64,000 bases of DNA from Polytrichum commune (taxonomy: Eukaryota > Streptophyta > Polytrichopsida > Polytrichales > Polytrichaceae): the NCBI GenBank assembly GCA_950295325.1, contig OX485808.1:22650527-22714526 (forward strand), given 5' to 3'. Positions 23,491-35,219 of the stretch are shown here, one piece after another. The notes under the pieces are model-generated. The model did not search any database and was not told the origin of the DNA. It worked only from the letters and a program-made list of their open reading frames with translations. The first letter of the stretch is position 1. Every line of letters starts with the position of its first letter. A program made the translations under genes and the position numbers.

Positions 23491-23565
23491 GAGATTGGGG
23501 CATCTCATAATAATTTTCCCAAGGTCCATTTGAATGAATGCACACTGCTTAATAATGTTATGAAC
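23487..23565 (-). repeat. Right arm of the fold-back split by the LINE
   Basis: Inverted partner of 21683-21760, see there. Confidence 0.6.
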
Positions 23566-23840
23566 GGAGTGTTCCTTCCTTACCATTTCATTCATGTGGG
23601 CCCTTCTACATAATAAATTAAGGATTGTGAGATTTTGAAGTTGTCACAGTCTCTTGATTTTGTGTAAGACCCATTCCTTTGAGATGAGCTCAACGCAAAA
23701 GTATGATACGAGGATGCTTCAAAAGTAAAACTCCATGTGGGTATCTCCTACATTTGAACTTCCTTTGGTCTTGTAGGCCCTCAACTTGAGTTCTAGTGCA
23801 AAAGTGCCCCTAACTTAAGCTTTATCGTGCACCACATGCA

Positions 23841-24110
23841 AATAATTAATTAATTAAATAACCAACCTCGAGCAATCCGACATGAATTTGAGCCCATTGG
23901 TCCTACCCTGCTCAAGAATCCTTTTGGTGCAGGGTGGGGTTTACTGCCTACCTTGCGGTGGGTGGGCTCTTGGCTTCCTGCCTACCTAGCTAGGTTTTTT
24001 CCGTCAAGCAGACAGAAGATTTCACAGTGAGAATCGAACCGCCAACCATTTCATTTGGAAATGGGTACCTCTCCACTATCACCCAGTAGTTTAGGGTCGT
24101 CTCAGACGAG
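23841..24110 (-). mobile_element. tRNA-like SINE with 9-bp target duplication
   Basis: Read on the minus strand it starts at 24110 and shows a polymerase III promoter: an A-box-like GGGTGATAGTGGAGAGG near 24085-24070 and a B-box GGTTCGATTCT near 24042. The 3' side ends in a short TTAA-rich tail. CCACATGCA flanks both ends (23832-23840 and 24111-24119), a typical short SINE target duplication. 270 bp, non-coding. Confidence 0.7.
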
Positions 24111-24816
24111 CCACATGCATAACATTACTCAAGGGCCATCTTTTGTTCTCTTCTATTTGACATCAAGCCCATTTGAAAGCAAACCTTGGATTCATATTCA
24201 CTCTAAAAACTGAGAGATTCTAGCATCCGACACTTATATCCAGCCCGCCCCACGGAACAAACCCACAAAACCCGTTGGACCATGTCAGTGCATTTATTAG
24301 GCCTTAAAAATTGTATTTTAAGAACCTCAACTTTCATGATCCCTCTGCCATTTTTTCCTTAGTGTAAACCGAAGTGGTCCCAGGACGAGTTCAGCAGCCA
24401 ATCAATACTATTACAACGCCATGGGACGACTTCCTGGTCCATAGTGTAAATCGACCCTTAGTAGAAGAAGTATATGACCTACATTAAATGCCATGAGTCG
24501 ATGATGAATAATGTGACATGCACTAATCATATTCATTGTGTACTTGAGGACATGACCAATAACCAGGGACTCTAGATTGGGCATGTTGATTTAACAAAGC
24601 GTTTGTTTGGAACAATCAGTGTTTGAGGCCATGTACATCTTCTACGAGCACCTTTTTCAAGTACATCCACTACCCCAATTAGAGTGACGTAAATTTCCAT
24701 GAATAAGATTGTGTTAAAAAATATTTTTGCACAAGGTGTATACTATTTTCGCACCACTTCTATTCGTTTCATTATCCAAAGTGTTAGCCCAATGTGATTC
24801 TTATATGACATAAAAG

Positions 24817-25173
24817 GGCCCCAAGTTAAATCACATATGTGTTCGGCTGGGCCCCGCCCCTCCCACGTCTCCTTCATTGTCCGATCATCCTGCCCGCAAG
24901 AGAGTGGGAATTCTTCCTCGTTGGGAACCAATATGACAATACCCAATCAAATTTACAAATATTCAAGTTGACATCACTTTCATTATTCCCAAGTGAATTG
25001 ATGAAGTTCCTTCACATGCCAAAGAAGCTTAATGGCTTAAGTGACCAGGTATTGTCACATTGGTTCCCAACGGGGAAGAATTCCCACGCAGGTGTGGGTA
25101 AGATGACCGAACAATGAAGGTGGTGTGGAAGGGGCGGGGCCCAGCTGAACACATATATGGTTTAGCCCAGGGC
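24817..25173. mobile_element. hAT-like fold-back MITE with 8-bp target duplication
   Basis: CATAAAAG occurs exactly on both sides (24809-24816 and 25174-25181). The two arms, about 130 bp each, are clearly inverted copies (shared blocks: gctgggccccgcccct, gtgggaattcttcc, gttgggaaccaat) around a loop of about 100 bp. 357 bp. Frames here on both strands only reflect the arms. Confidence 0.78.
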
Positions 25174-25425
25174 CATAAAAGGAGGCACATGACAGTTGGT
25201 TTCTTAATCTAAATGGTGAAGGAACCTACTATTTCACAAAGATATTATGTTTTTGAATAACCAAAGTCAAATTACTTTATCACACTAGAAGAAATCTTGT
25301 TCAAACGAACATGGTGGCTGAAATTGCAGTGGAAACAATCATCAATAGCCATTTGGTGTAAGAATGGGTTGCAATTGTGTCGGCCTCTTCTACCCGTATG
25401 CCCACATGGACATAAATAACAGGTA

Positions 25426-25641
25426 CATTGGTTATTCCAATTAGCACTGATACTATTTGGAGTTATCCAATGCAATAGCGCCTTACTCAGGAGTGCAATT
25501 TTTACTAACGAAAGTTCAATAGGTTGTGCAAACATTATAGAACATAAATGACTTTGCTTGGGACAATATTACATTCTCATAAAATAGTTATAGCACTGCA
25601 AAACTCCTAATAGTAGCACACAATAATTGAAATAATCAATG
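25426..25641. mobile_element. TA-target MITE, GGAGTTAC family, 216 bp
   Basis: Ends CATTGGTTATTCCAATTA and, inverted, CATTGATTATTTCAATTA; TA on both sides. Interior shares gttcaataggttgt and caaacattatagaaca with the copy at 52978-53194, which is 217 bp long. Confidence 0.78.
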
Positions 25642-27030
25642 TAGTGAACGGACATCATATGTCAATTTAAGAACACGTTGACATTCCTTTTTTTTCTTCT
25701 TCTTTTGTTCTAGCTTAGTCGAAAAGTCGGAGTCACAATTTTGGCCAATCTATTGGTGAGATATAGTGGAGTGAGAATGAATGTTACCCATGTGGGTGAT
25801 GCATTACCAAACGCCAAGTATTCCGATGAAGTGTAGATGTGTTGTGTGCTATGGTGCACCTTCCACCCTATTGTGGATAGCAATCCAAGTGGTCGGGCAT
25901 ACAGATGGGTGATATTGGGTGCATACATGCAACACTCACATCGACTCAAAAAATACAACCCAATGGTCACCTTACCACCCAAAACGTATACCAATAACAC
26001 CGCAATAGCTACCTAGTGGCAACCAAAATGGTGATGGTTAGAATCCACGCAAACCATAGATGCCAAATATATGTTTTTAATTGTGAAAATGGAAACAACC
26101 TATTGTCATCAATTTGCAATCAAAACAACAATGGGAATGGTGGTACTAGTCAAAGCAGTAGTGACCTCATAGGCAACTGCCATCACATGCCATGGTTTAT
26201 TTAGACACCATTTCCTCTACCATCATGAACTCATATACATCGAGTGCACATGTAACATTGTATATGCACACTTTTACTTTATGTTTATATGACTATATGG
26301 ACATGCTCATATATTAGATAATATTATGCATATCATTAATAACATATTTTTGAAAAAATTCTCACTATGTTACATTTTGCCAATTATTGGGCTATTTGTA
26401 GATGACACCCATCAAACACCAACTGAATAAGGTCACTCACCGTATATGGAAAATTGGGCTTTCCCACAATTATGTCACTTGTCTGGAGGATGAATCCAGG
26501 TTGCAAGTGCGGGTTGCGGGGATTACATGCTACTCAAATCGCATTTGAGGATAAAATCGTGTCTGGATTTCCTTAAACTTAGGCAGAGCCTCTAGACCAC
26601 AAGTGGAAATGGAACAGGGAAGCTTCACATCTGTTCATGCATTTTGGCCTCCCATATCAGGGGTTGATATTGATGATTCCTAATAATTAGATTTGGGTGC
26701 TTACTAAAAGTGGTGCACCAGCACAGTAACTGCCACTACATGTAAGTTACCAGATGTAATTGTTAGCAACGCACTTTTCAGTACAATGAATCTCTCGGGT
26801 TCCTAAAAACTTTACCCAAATAAGTCAACTTTTTGGCCTAAAAATTGGGAGTGAGATTCAAATCATAACTCTACTGTGTATGAGAATCAAAGCAAGTGCC
26901 ACACAAACCTCTGTAGTTCAGTCTCTGTTTATAGTATATACTGTAGTTGATGTCTATTTCTCATACAATTTTGTGAATTAATCGAACAAGGTCCATAATG
27001 TTGAAGTTGCTTGAAACAATCTAAGTTACT
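25642..27030. other. Intergenic; no gene seen
   Basis: Short frames only. No inverted ends or recognisable protein found. The EEF2KMT 3' flank begins near 27030. Confidence 0.35.
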
Positions 27031-27584
27031 ATCCCCACCAAACCTCATCAACACTGAGATATCAGATTTACAGCTAATTTCTAGGGGTAATGTAATTCTT
27101 TATGTTCCTGAGTTCTAAAGTTGGATAGGTTTTGGAATACGCAAAGATATGAAGTGTTAGGACTTGAACATGTTCTTCCAGATACATTAAATGTATGGAT
27201 ATTAAATGGATACGAATAAAGAATCAGTGCAAGGAGACCCTAGTTCTGAATTTCACATTATTGGTTTCACAATAACTTGAGCATCCTACGACGTAGACTT
27301 TCTCAATGAATCAGGGTCAACTAATAAATTTGCACCATGTGCACAAAAATGGATCCATAAATACGCACCATTCGTATAATCAATAGAGTACTGACTTTGA
27401 AACTGGTGTGTCCATTTATCTGCAGTGCCATTAAAAGCACTATTGAAGAATATCTCAAAGTAGAGAACGACACTCACAGTCATTACTAGTGAGTGGCATC
27501 AAATGAATATGCCTCTTGCTAAGTGAAGCCACAACTCTGCCAAAATTTCAGATAACTTGGTCCAAACTGAATAAAATCTTGCCC

Positions 27585-30500
27585 CTAATCTTTCCAAGCT
27601 TGCAATCTGTGCACCAGGATCTTTGACCTATCAAGAGAACTGATTTGTGGAAAACAGCGCAAAGGGCACATGCTCTCACTCACCTCGGTCATTCTTAGCC
27701 CTGCTTTCTTGACCGTCTTCACAAATAATATAAGGCTATCAGGATTCCGGATCGCAGATGCAATATAAGCAACAGGGTATTCATGCACAATGGATTCCGA
27801 GTCATTTGTTCGAGACGGGTGTCCAAGTGAGAGGAGAGAAGCCAAGAGGCGCACAAGGTGTGGTATATATGTTGGATCATAAATCAAATCAGCTCCCAAG
27901 CTGCATGTCACATGACAGGTGCACAAATAAGCTTAATGTATAGACAGTAACCGCCCACAATGACTCAAAATAGGTTGCTAAGGAAAACATGAACTCGAAA
28001 CACAACAGCTGAGCAGCGTAGGAATCCCAAATCAACTCTAGGTTTCCTGCTAATGAGAAACTGTCATTTCAATAAGTTGCATAGAGCTTAAGAGAATGTT
28101 GGAATGGGCAGAAGTGCAATTAGAACCTCAGTTACTTCTATAAATATAAACATTAAATTGGGTTGTAGTCATGATGGTGAATAAATAATGTCCAGCATAA
28201 CTTACATAACATTTGATCCCAGAGCTTGTAGATCCCTTTCAGAAAGTGTCTCCCAGGGTAGCTGCTGGCATATTACCTGCATTCGCCAGCTTTCCCCAAT
28301 TAGAAGGGGCATGGATAAATTGCAACATGTATATTCCAGGAGTGAAGTAATGTGACCACAATATTTTCTGAACAGAAAGAACAGAAATTCATATTTTTGC
28401 TCAAGTAGAGGAACTACAGGGTATTTCTATATGGATGCATGCATTGGATATTTCAGAACAATGATCATCAGTAGAATAATGTAAATATTCAGAGCACCAA
28501 AGAGCAGGAAGGGAAGTCAAGTGAACAGCAATTCATAAACCAAACACTGTCTACACAGAAAGAACAGCAATTAATATTCAGGTACCTTTCTTGTAGACAT
28601 GCAAGCATGAAAATTTCGAGAACAATGGTCAACATCGATTTCTGTAAAGTCAAGGAAAGCAAAGAGAAAAAAGGAAAGTGAGAACATTGCATGCACCCTA
28701 AGTCCCTACCCTGGTTGAGGGGTGTAGTGACTCTTGACTGCAATCATCTTGCTCTGCCCCCTCAACCTTGACACCATTAATTAATAGGTTGTGCCTCATA
28801 TTGGCTAGGGTAGCAAGAGAACCATCTGTCAATGTCACCTACCACAAGCCAGAAGACCATTAACGTTAGGACTTTAAGGAGTGGCATATCACCTCTTCAT
28901 GAAGACCAAAGTGGAAAACACTTTCCAAGTCAACCAGCCTGTATCAAGGCAGTACTCTACTTATTGAAATCACAATATTGAAGTAGCCAATTTTATCATC
29001 AGCAAGTAAGTGCTACATTGAAAGAACTGAAATACAGATATCCACTTCATTCTCCATATACTATACCTAAGCAAAATCACAAGGCAAATTTTTAGACCTA
29101 GTCCTAATGATCACCAGATTCAATACCTTAGAGGCACCAAGGCAGGCAAGTAGTATGCCAACCATCCCTGCCCCGGCACCCACCTGTATAGAAGTGCACG
29201 TAGAAATCACCAAATAAATAGAGTAATCAGGTTTCCATTGTCTGAATTATATATTTCCAGAATGGATCACATTTGATTCCAAGAAAGAATCAAAACAAAG
29301 GATAGAGACATATTTATCCGTATTTGGGTATCTACCCGTAACATCTTTGATATGCTTTCCAAATTACAACTAACAAATTGCATACTGATAAGAGTAAACT
29401 ATAACAAACCATTAATCCAACTTGTTAACAAAGACCAGGGATCGAACAATAGAATGGAAACATCAATAACAATCCGAATAGATAAAATCAAGTAACACTA
29501 AATGGTAAAATATACCTCCAAACACTTCTGACCATGAAACAACTCTGGATGAGTTAGGATGAACTCAGAAAGGTAGAGGCCAGCAGGCCATGTGCAGCAC
29601 CTGTAATCATACCAGTGACAGAATTGAGAACCATCTGCTTCTGAAATCCCACTCCAGATTAGACCTGCTTATCAAATTCTGGGACATCAAGGCTGGAATT
29701 TATACATGGTGATCTTTTGAGGCTGCTGAATATCTTACTGCAGGTCTAGAACAAGAGACCTATCCATCAACTTAGAAAGGGCTCTGACAGAAGAAGATAT
29801 TGACAATTCCCTTGCATAATTACAGTCTAGGACACCCTAGTAATGCTGAATGTATCATAGAACACTACATCTCATTCACATACACATATAGACAAAGTAC
29901 TAAGCCTCCAATTTCTGAGGACAGCCACCACTTTCTAGTGATATTTATGCAATCGTAGCTGGCTTTAACCTTTGTACCAATGATAATCAAACTACAAGGT
30001 TTGGTATACCAAGGTTTATTTCTACGTCACATCTTTGACCACACCTATATAATTTTGAACATATAAATGTAGTGCTAGACAACTGGTGGGTACAAATGTA
30101 TCAACAATCAAACATACCCTGTGTCACCTTCAAGCATGTTAAGAGAGACTCTTAGTGTAATAAGCTCCTCAGAACCTTCTGATTCATTCATGACACCTGT
30201 CTTCAATGCCAAGTGAGCCCTTGCTTTAGCAGGCACCCTGTATGTGAAGCTTTTGTAGCACTTGGGTGCAATTTCAGAGGCCTCCTGTTCAAGATAATGA
30301 TGCGATGTTAAGTGACACACCTCCAAATAAATGCAACGATATTAAAAAAACACTGCAAACTAGTGAAGAATGAAGCAATACTAGAAACTTGGCATACCAC
30401 ATAAAGCTCCTTCAAAGAGCATAGAGAAGACCTGGCTAACTTAATCACAAAAAATGAGGGAAATGGTGACTTTGAGTGAAGTAATCTATGACGTCACCTG

Positions 30501-31870
30501 TGAAGGAAGCAAGTAGATAGCATGAAGTTCATACAAGCTATCCAAAACCTCCTCACCATCACTTTCTGCCGCCAGTATGAATTGCTTCAATAACCGCCTC
30601 AGGTACATCCAAGCTGGTGGATAACTCTTGCAGGTCTTCGCATCCACTACAAAAGATGGGTGAGTCTCAGTAAATAGCCCACCAGAATCCAACCCAACCT
30701 GGGATACCTTGTCATGTTTGGGGCTTAGATTATGTGAAGTATCCCTATACAGAAGAGAATAAGACATATCAAATTCATCACTTGTGTGCACTTGTAGTTG
30801 TTTTTTGTACATAGATGGGATATATGCTACAAGAATTATGAAACAAGTGACAATTTTAGCTCTATCATCCTGATGTGGTATTCTGAAGGGACTCACACCC
30901 CACCCCCTTGTTACTGCCTATGTTTTAATACAGCAACCGCATGGCATTCCAACCAAGGATGCTGGGAGAAAAATAATCCAGGATCTAGGACACGCAGAAC
31001 GAAATATGGTTTTTCACAATTTCTTATGAAATTCAAGTTGGGCACACCAGAGATACAAGTGAACCATAAATAAAAGAGAAAGCTATGTGTACCTCATCAT
31101 TGAGACATTTCTCAAGAAAGAAGGTTTGGGCATCCATAGAAAGGACACCACCTCCCAACTTTCTGCAACAAACGAGATTGAAAATCAATCAACATGGCCA
31201 CCTTTACAATATATAATAAGTGTATACTTGCAGAGATTATCCTCCAAATGAAGACAGAAAAGATGAATTTTTGGCCACCAATGTCCAACACAATCCAGCA
31301 GATATAAATCTTTGACTGGAACAATTATGTCGGTAATGATTAAGTCAGCAACTCAGTTAGCCTCAAGAGCTCTTACAGCATTTTGCCAATTCCAAATTTC
31401 CCAAATAAATGTCACGTGAATAATGAAGTCACTCAAGAACTACACACGTCACAGTAATTTCATACTCTACCTTCAAAGATATCCAGAATTTGAGTTACTT
31501 TCATAAGAAATCTCTCTTACCCTGCACTTCCCGGGGTACTTTGCCACAACAAAGGACCCCAATGTGGCTAACACAATCACATGGTCAGACAAGGAAACAG
31601 AAATAGCATAAAATATTGGACTCAACCCAATAAGCAATTGGGTAGAAGTCTCATCTGAGGGTTCTTAAATGATAATCTCCGGGCAGTAGAAATCCTTAAA
31701 ATCAAAACACAGGATAGCTATGAAAGAACTCTGAGACAAACCCAGAATACCAACTCTCTTGTGCACAGCAAAGTTGATGGAATTTTTCACCTGGCAAGAG
31801 AAACAACATCCGAAGATGGCTCCATGGCCCGAAATGCAGCCACCAACGCCCTGCCATCCTCAACCTCCAT
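27585..31870 (-). CDS. EEF2KMT: Protein-lysine methyltransferase EEF2KMT (FAM86 family), intact copy
   Basis: Nine exons on the minus strand, all with GT..AG joints and a continuous frame: 31870-31791, 31162-31093, 30665-30498, 30284-30118, 29600-29516, 29183-29127, 28838-28710, 28276-28206, 27900-27585; predicted 380 residues, close to plant relatives. It starts MEVEDGRALVAAFRAMEPSS; the N-terminal FAM86 helix region includes WMYLRRLLKQFILAAE and EVLDSLYELHAIY. The methyltransferase fold follows: NMLEGDTG, then CCTWPAGLYLSEFIL, motif I VGAGAGMVGILL (191-202), LTDGSLATLANM, and ILGADLIYDP with a late YIASAIRNPDS strand. Family members trimethylate a lysine of elongation factor 2 with S-adenosylmethionine in the cytosol. 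Two telo-box motifs lie 130-150 bp upstream. A related pseudogene lies at 57645-61426. Exon 3 start was chosen at the ACTGAG acceptor because it keeps phase. Confidence 0.88.
30895..31010 (-). other. Protein-like block inside EEF2KMT intron 2
   Basis: Between exons 2 and 3 one frame reads VLDPGLFFSQHPWLECHAVA and then shifts to a stop. The matching place in the pseudogene copy (60385-60510) stays open and reads ILDPELFCSEHPWLDYHALA. No splice phase joins it cleanly to exon 2, so I leave it out of the coding sequence. It may be a lost or alternative exon. Confidence 0.35.
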
Positions 31871-32000
31871 CTCCTCTACTCACAGATACTATTTCTTTGC
31901 CAATAATCTCATACAAGAATGGGTCTAAGTATGATTGATGCTTTCAATGTTGCTACCATCTGCTCCGCAATTGCGACAAGCATGGTTGGAGGCCAGGACT

Positions 32001-32022
32001 AGGGTTTAAGGCTTAGGGTTTA
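32001..32022 (-). promoter_or_regulatory. Telo-box motifs upstream of EEF2KMT
   Basis: Two AAACCCTA-type motifs on the minus strand (32001-32007 and 32014-32021), 130-150 bp before the start codon. Such boxes are common in plant promoters of translation and ribosome genes. Activity here is inferred. Confidence 0.5.
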
Positions 32023-32030
32023 AACTCCCT

Positions 32031-32730
32031 TCTACGCCCCCTGGTAAAGCAGTCTCTGAGCTGCAATATTGAAAACATTTTCTCTTTTATATAGAGAAGA
32101 ATTTGATCCTCCATCAATGGATTTAGAATTGAATAGTTTAAAGTTCGTCATAATCATAAATCTCGTCATCTTCGAAAAATTCTTGCAAATGTTTTTAAAG
32201 TCACCCATCATTGCATAACATTCTACAACTAACTAACAATGTAAATGTTTGCTTTCTAATATGATCCGAGCGGTGTCAAAGCATTTGTTCATTGCTCATT
32301 GTTCACCAAATGATTGTTATATAGTGTCAGATTACTCGTCTGTTCACCAGCTCACAATACTAGAATGGTAATGTAACATGTCATGAGCCCCTTATAATAT
32401 AAATAATTCTACTCTTGCTTTCATGGTCATCCTCTTCTCCAGTACCTTTTGGATTTAGAACAAAAGTACGGCAGACATAAACCCTCCCCCTATGAACTTT
32501 CAAGGGGAGGTGGATAGGGTTGGGGCCTGCGATCCAGTGCCTCCAGGCACCCCCACAAAAAAATCTTAATTTTTTTCAGATCCCAACCGAAAATGTTGCC
32601 CATTCTGCCAAACTTCAAATAATAATAAATAAATAAATAAATAAATAATTTTGAAAATTGCCCTTGCATTCTTGAAGGCCACTTGTCCATATAACCCAGA
32701 TTGAGTGCACTTCATCTTCAAGGTCCAAAA

Positions 32731-32769
<39 letters not shown>

Positions 32770-33780
32770 CACTTCCATTGAGTAAATAAGCAATTGATTG
32801 TGATTTCAATTTTTGAAGTGAAACCGTCAATAAAACATGTAATTAACTTGGAAGTCAAAAATATTACAGAACCCTCATTAACACTGAAGTTATAATTTTT
32901 GTGACTTACCATTAAAAGGGTCTTTATCATTCTAAATTGGAATTAAAATTAGTTTTTATTTTTATTTTTAGTATGTTTATTTTATAATATTTTAATTAAG
33001 GCATTCGATTTCCCCAAGTATTTATACACATTCAAACTAATAAAGTGTGCTTGAATGTAATGAAGTCTAATTGAATGTAATGAATGCCCAACAACATCTT
33101 TAGTAGAGACACCTATCCTAATCAGGAACCCATTGGCAATCTATAGGATACTGCAATTTCAATCAAGTTGGGATTAAATATTTGATTAGGCCAAAACCAA
33201 AAGTGCCATGACACATGTCCTAGTTTTGAATGCTAAAGTGAGGAGAAATGAACGCTCAAAATGAGCAGTTTTGGCAAACTCTAGACATTAGTAATATGTT
33301 TGGGCCAACTTTTGACTTTAACAAAAATTCATTATAATTTCAATTTGAAGAATAGAATCACGGAATGATTTGCAATCCTCCTTATTTCTATCTTCCTACA
33401 TGGGAAATTTTTTGCACCGCCTTATACTTCTCCAGATTTGGCGCAAAATCTCTTAAGTGATCAGTTATGGACGCCTCTACTCTATCAACCATAAAACATG
33501 AGGTGTCTGAGCATACAATCAATGTGAGTCCTTACGCATGAGAATCAATGCAGTCCAATAACCGCCACCTCCTTCTCACCCATCACATGTACACGAAGTG
33601 TAGATTTTCAATCAAGTCTCTTTCTCTCTATTCCTCGTTCCTCGTACTCTTGTGATGCCAAATCCAGGTCAGCCACGACGAGATCAGGGGAACCATGATA
33701 TGTATAAGTTAGATCATCTTCACATCAACTACCTCCTATAAACAGACAATTCTATTTCTCTTAATCTCATGGTCGAAGGG
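32031..33780. other. Intergenic with microsatellites; no gene seen
   Basis: Includes (AAAT)n at about 32626-32648 and (AT)n at 32734-32766. The block near 32700-32800 resembles 48590-48690 (caaggtccaaaa, agtaaataag). No gene seen. Confidence 0.4.
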
Positions 33781-34860
33781 ATTGTCGAGATGAAATTCGG
33801 TGCGGGAACGCTTTATCAATGGTGAACAAGAGCTTGGAGATCCAGAAAGTAGGCACAGAATAACGATGAGAGATGCGAGCAATTTTCCCTTCTTTTCGTC
33901 GAGAAATAGGCGATAGTGATATGTGTGAGTGAATGAGGAGAACGGGAAGGAAAATCAAGGCAATTGCATTGAAGCAGGTAAAATTCGAATCGAGAGAAAG
34001 ACGCCACAAAATGGCTATGGCAGAATCAGCGAAACCTTAACACCTTTTAATTCATCAACTTTGCACCAGCGAACTCTCATGACAAGAAGCTCATTTGTTC
34101 GTATCATAGTTGAAAGGATTACCGGAATGCAGTTTGCTTTAGGACTTTCTCAGTGGTGACATGGAAATTTGGAGCATGCGAACGGCAGGGGAAACGAGGC
34201 TGATGTGAGCAACTTGCGCTTCTTTTTAGTGAGGAAAGAGGCAACAACGTTATATATGTGTGAGTGAGGAGAACTGAAGGAGTTAATTTTTTTAGCAGAA
34301 GGGGAGCAAATTGAAAGGAAGATGCATGCCACAGAATGGCTATTCCAAGATCAGTGGATGTTTATATGGAATTACCAAACTGGAAGCCCAGGAGTTCAGA
34401 CTTGTGCAAGAGTTTAGGAATGCGAGGGATGCACGGGGAGCTGTCACAAAGTGATGCAATGGTGCTCTCTTGTTTTAAGTCATTGAGAAGGCAAGATCGA
34501 TTGTCATGAGAGAGGTAGACAATTGAGGTTTTGAGGTTTGAACAAGGGAATTTGAGTGGAACAAGAATAATTTGAGAGAAGATAGAAATTATTGAACTTC
34601 ATTTGGAGTCATGAGATTCACAACTACGTTGCAGTCGACAGGTTGACCATGAGACATTTTTTGTTCAGACATTCTCGTTAGTGAGGTCGAGATAAGGGCA
34701 TGAGGGCAACATAGGAGAAGCTCACACTACGGCAATGATGTCACTTGTGTTTCATTGTGGAAATGCGGGAGCAATTTGCATGAGTGGACCCCAAATATGA
34801 GGTTTTTAATCGAACATGAGAGCCAAGAGAAAGACAAGACAAAATGCTTTTGGTGTTATA
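33780..34860. repeat. Diverged tandem repeats of about 330-380 bp, roughly three units
   Basis: Similar blocks recur in the same order: gatgcgagcaattttccc (33869) with tgatgtgagcaacttgcgc (34200), cacaaaatggctatggcaga (34005) with cacagaatggctattccaag (34331), and a third gagaaagacaagacaaaatg (34827). Similarity is moderate. Overlapping frames of 60-80 codons here are not convincing as genes. Confidence 0.4.
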
Positions 34861-35219
34861 TGGTGGGATATAAAAAAAAAGGGTATTGTTTTATGTTTTG
34901 AGATAATAATCATAAATAAAATAAAATAAAATATATAGGGTATTGAAAGATCAGTTTGAGATTATAATAGATATGTTTTGAGAATATTCATCAAATATGT
35001 GCAATATCCCTTGAATGTATATATATATACACACACTTCATAGTCCCCCTAAAATATCCCATTTATCGCAGGTCATTCATATCTTTAGAAGGAGCTACCC
35101 CCCGTGATGTGGATTTGCGGCCGTTGCATCAAATGTTGCACTTTGGCAAGATCATATCCAAACCCATATCAAGGTGCCAACAAATCAAAGGAGTGAGGAA
35201 GTGAGGGTCACCAATACGA

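Noticed and set aside
24360-24460. Harbinger-like right end (agtgtaaatcgaccctta)
   Set aside because: A matching left end with the same inner text could not be found upstream, so I do not call an element.
30798-31073. 91-codon plus-strand frame in the EEF2KMT region
   Set aside because: Antisense to introns and exon flanks of the methyltransferase gene; no domain.
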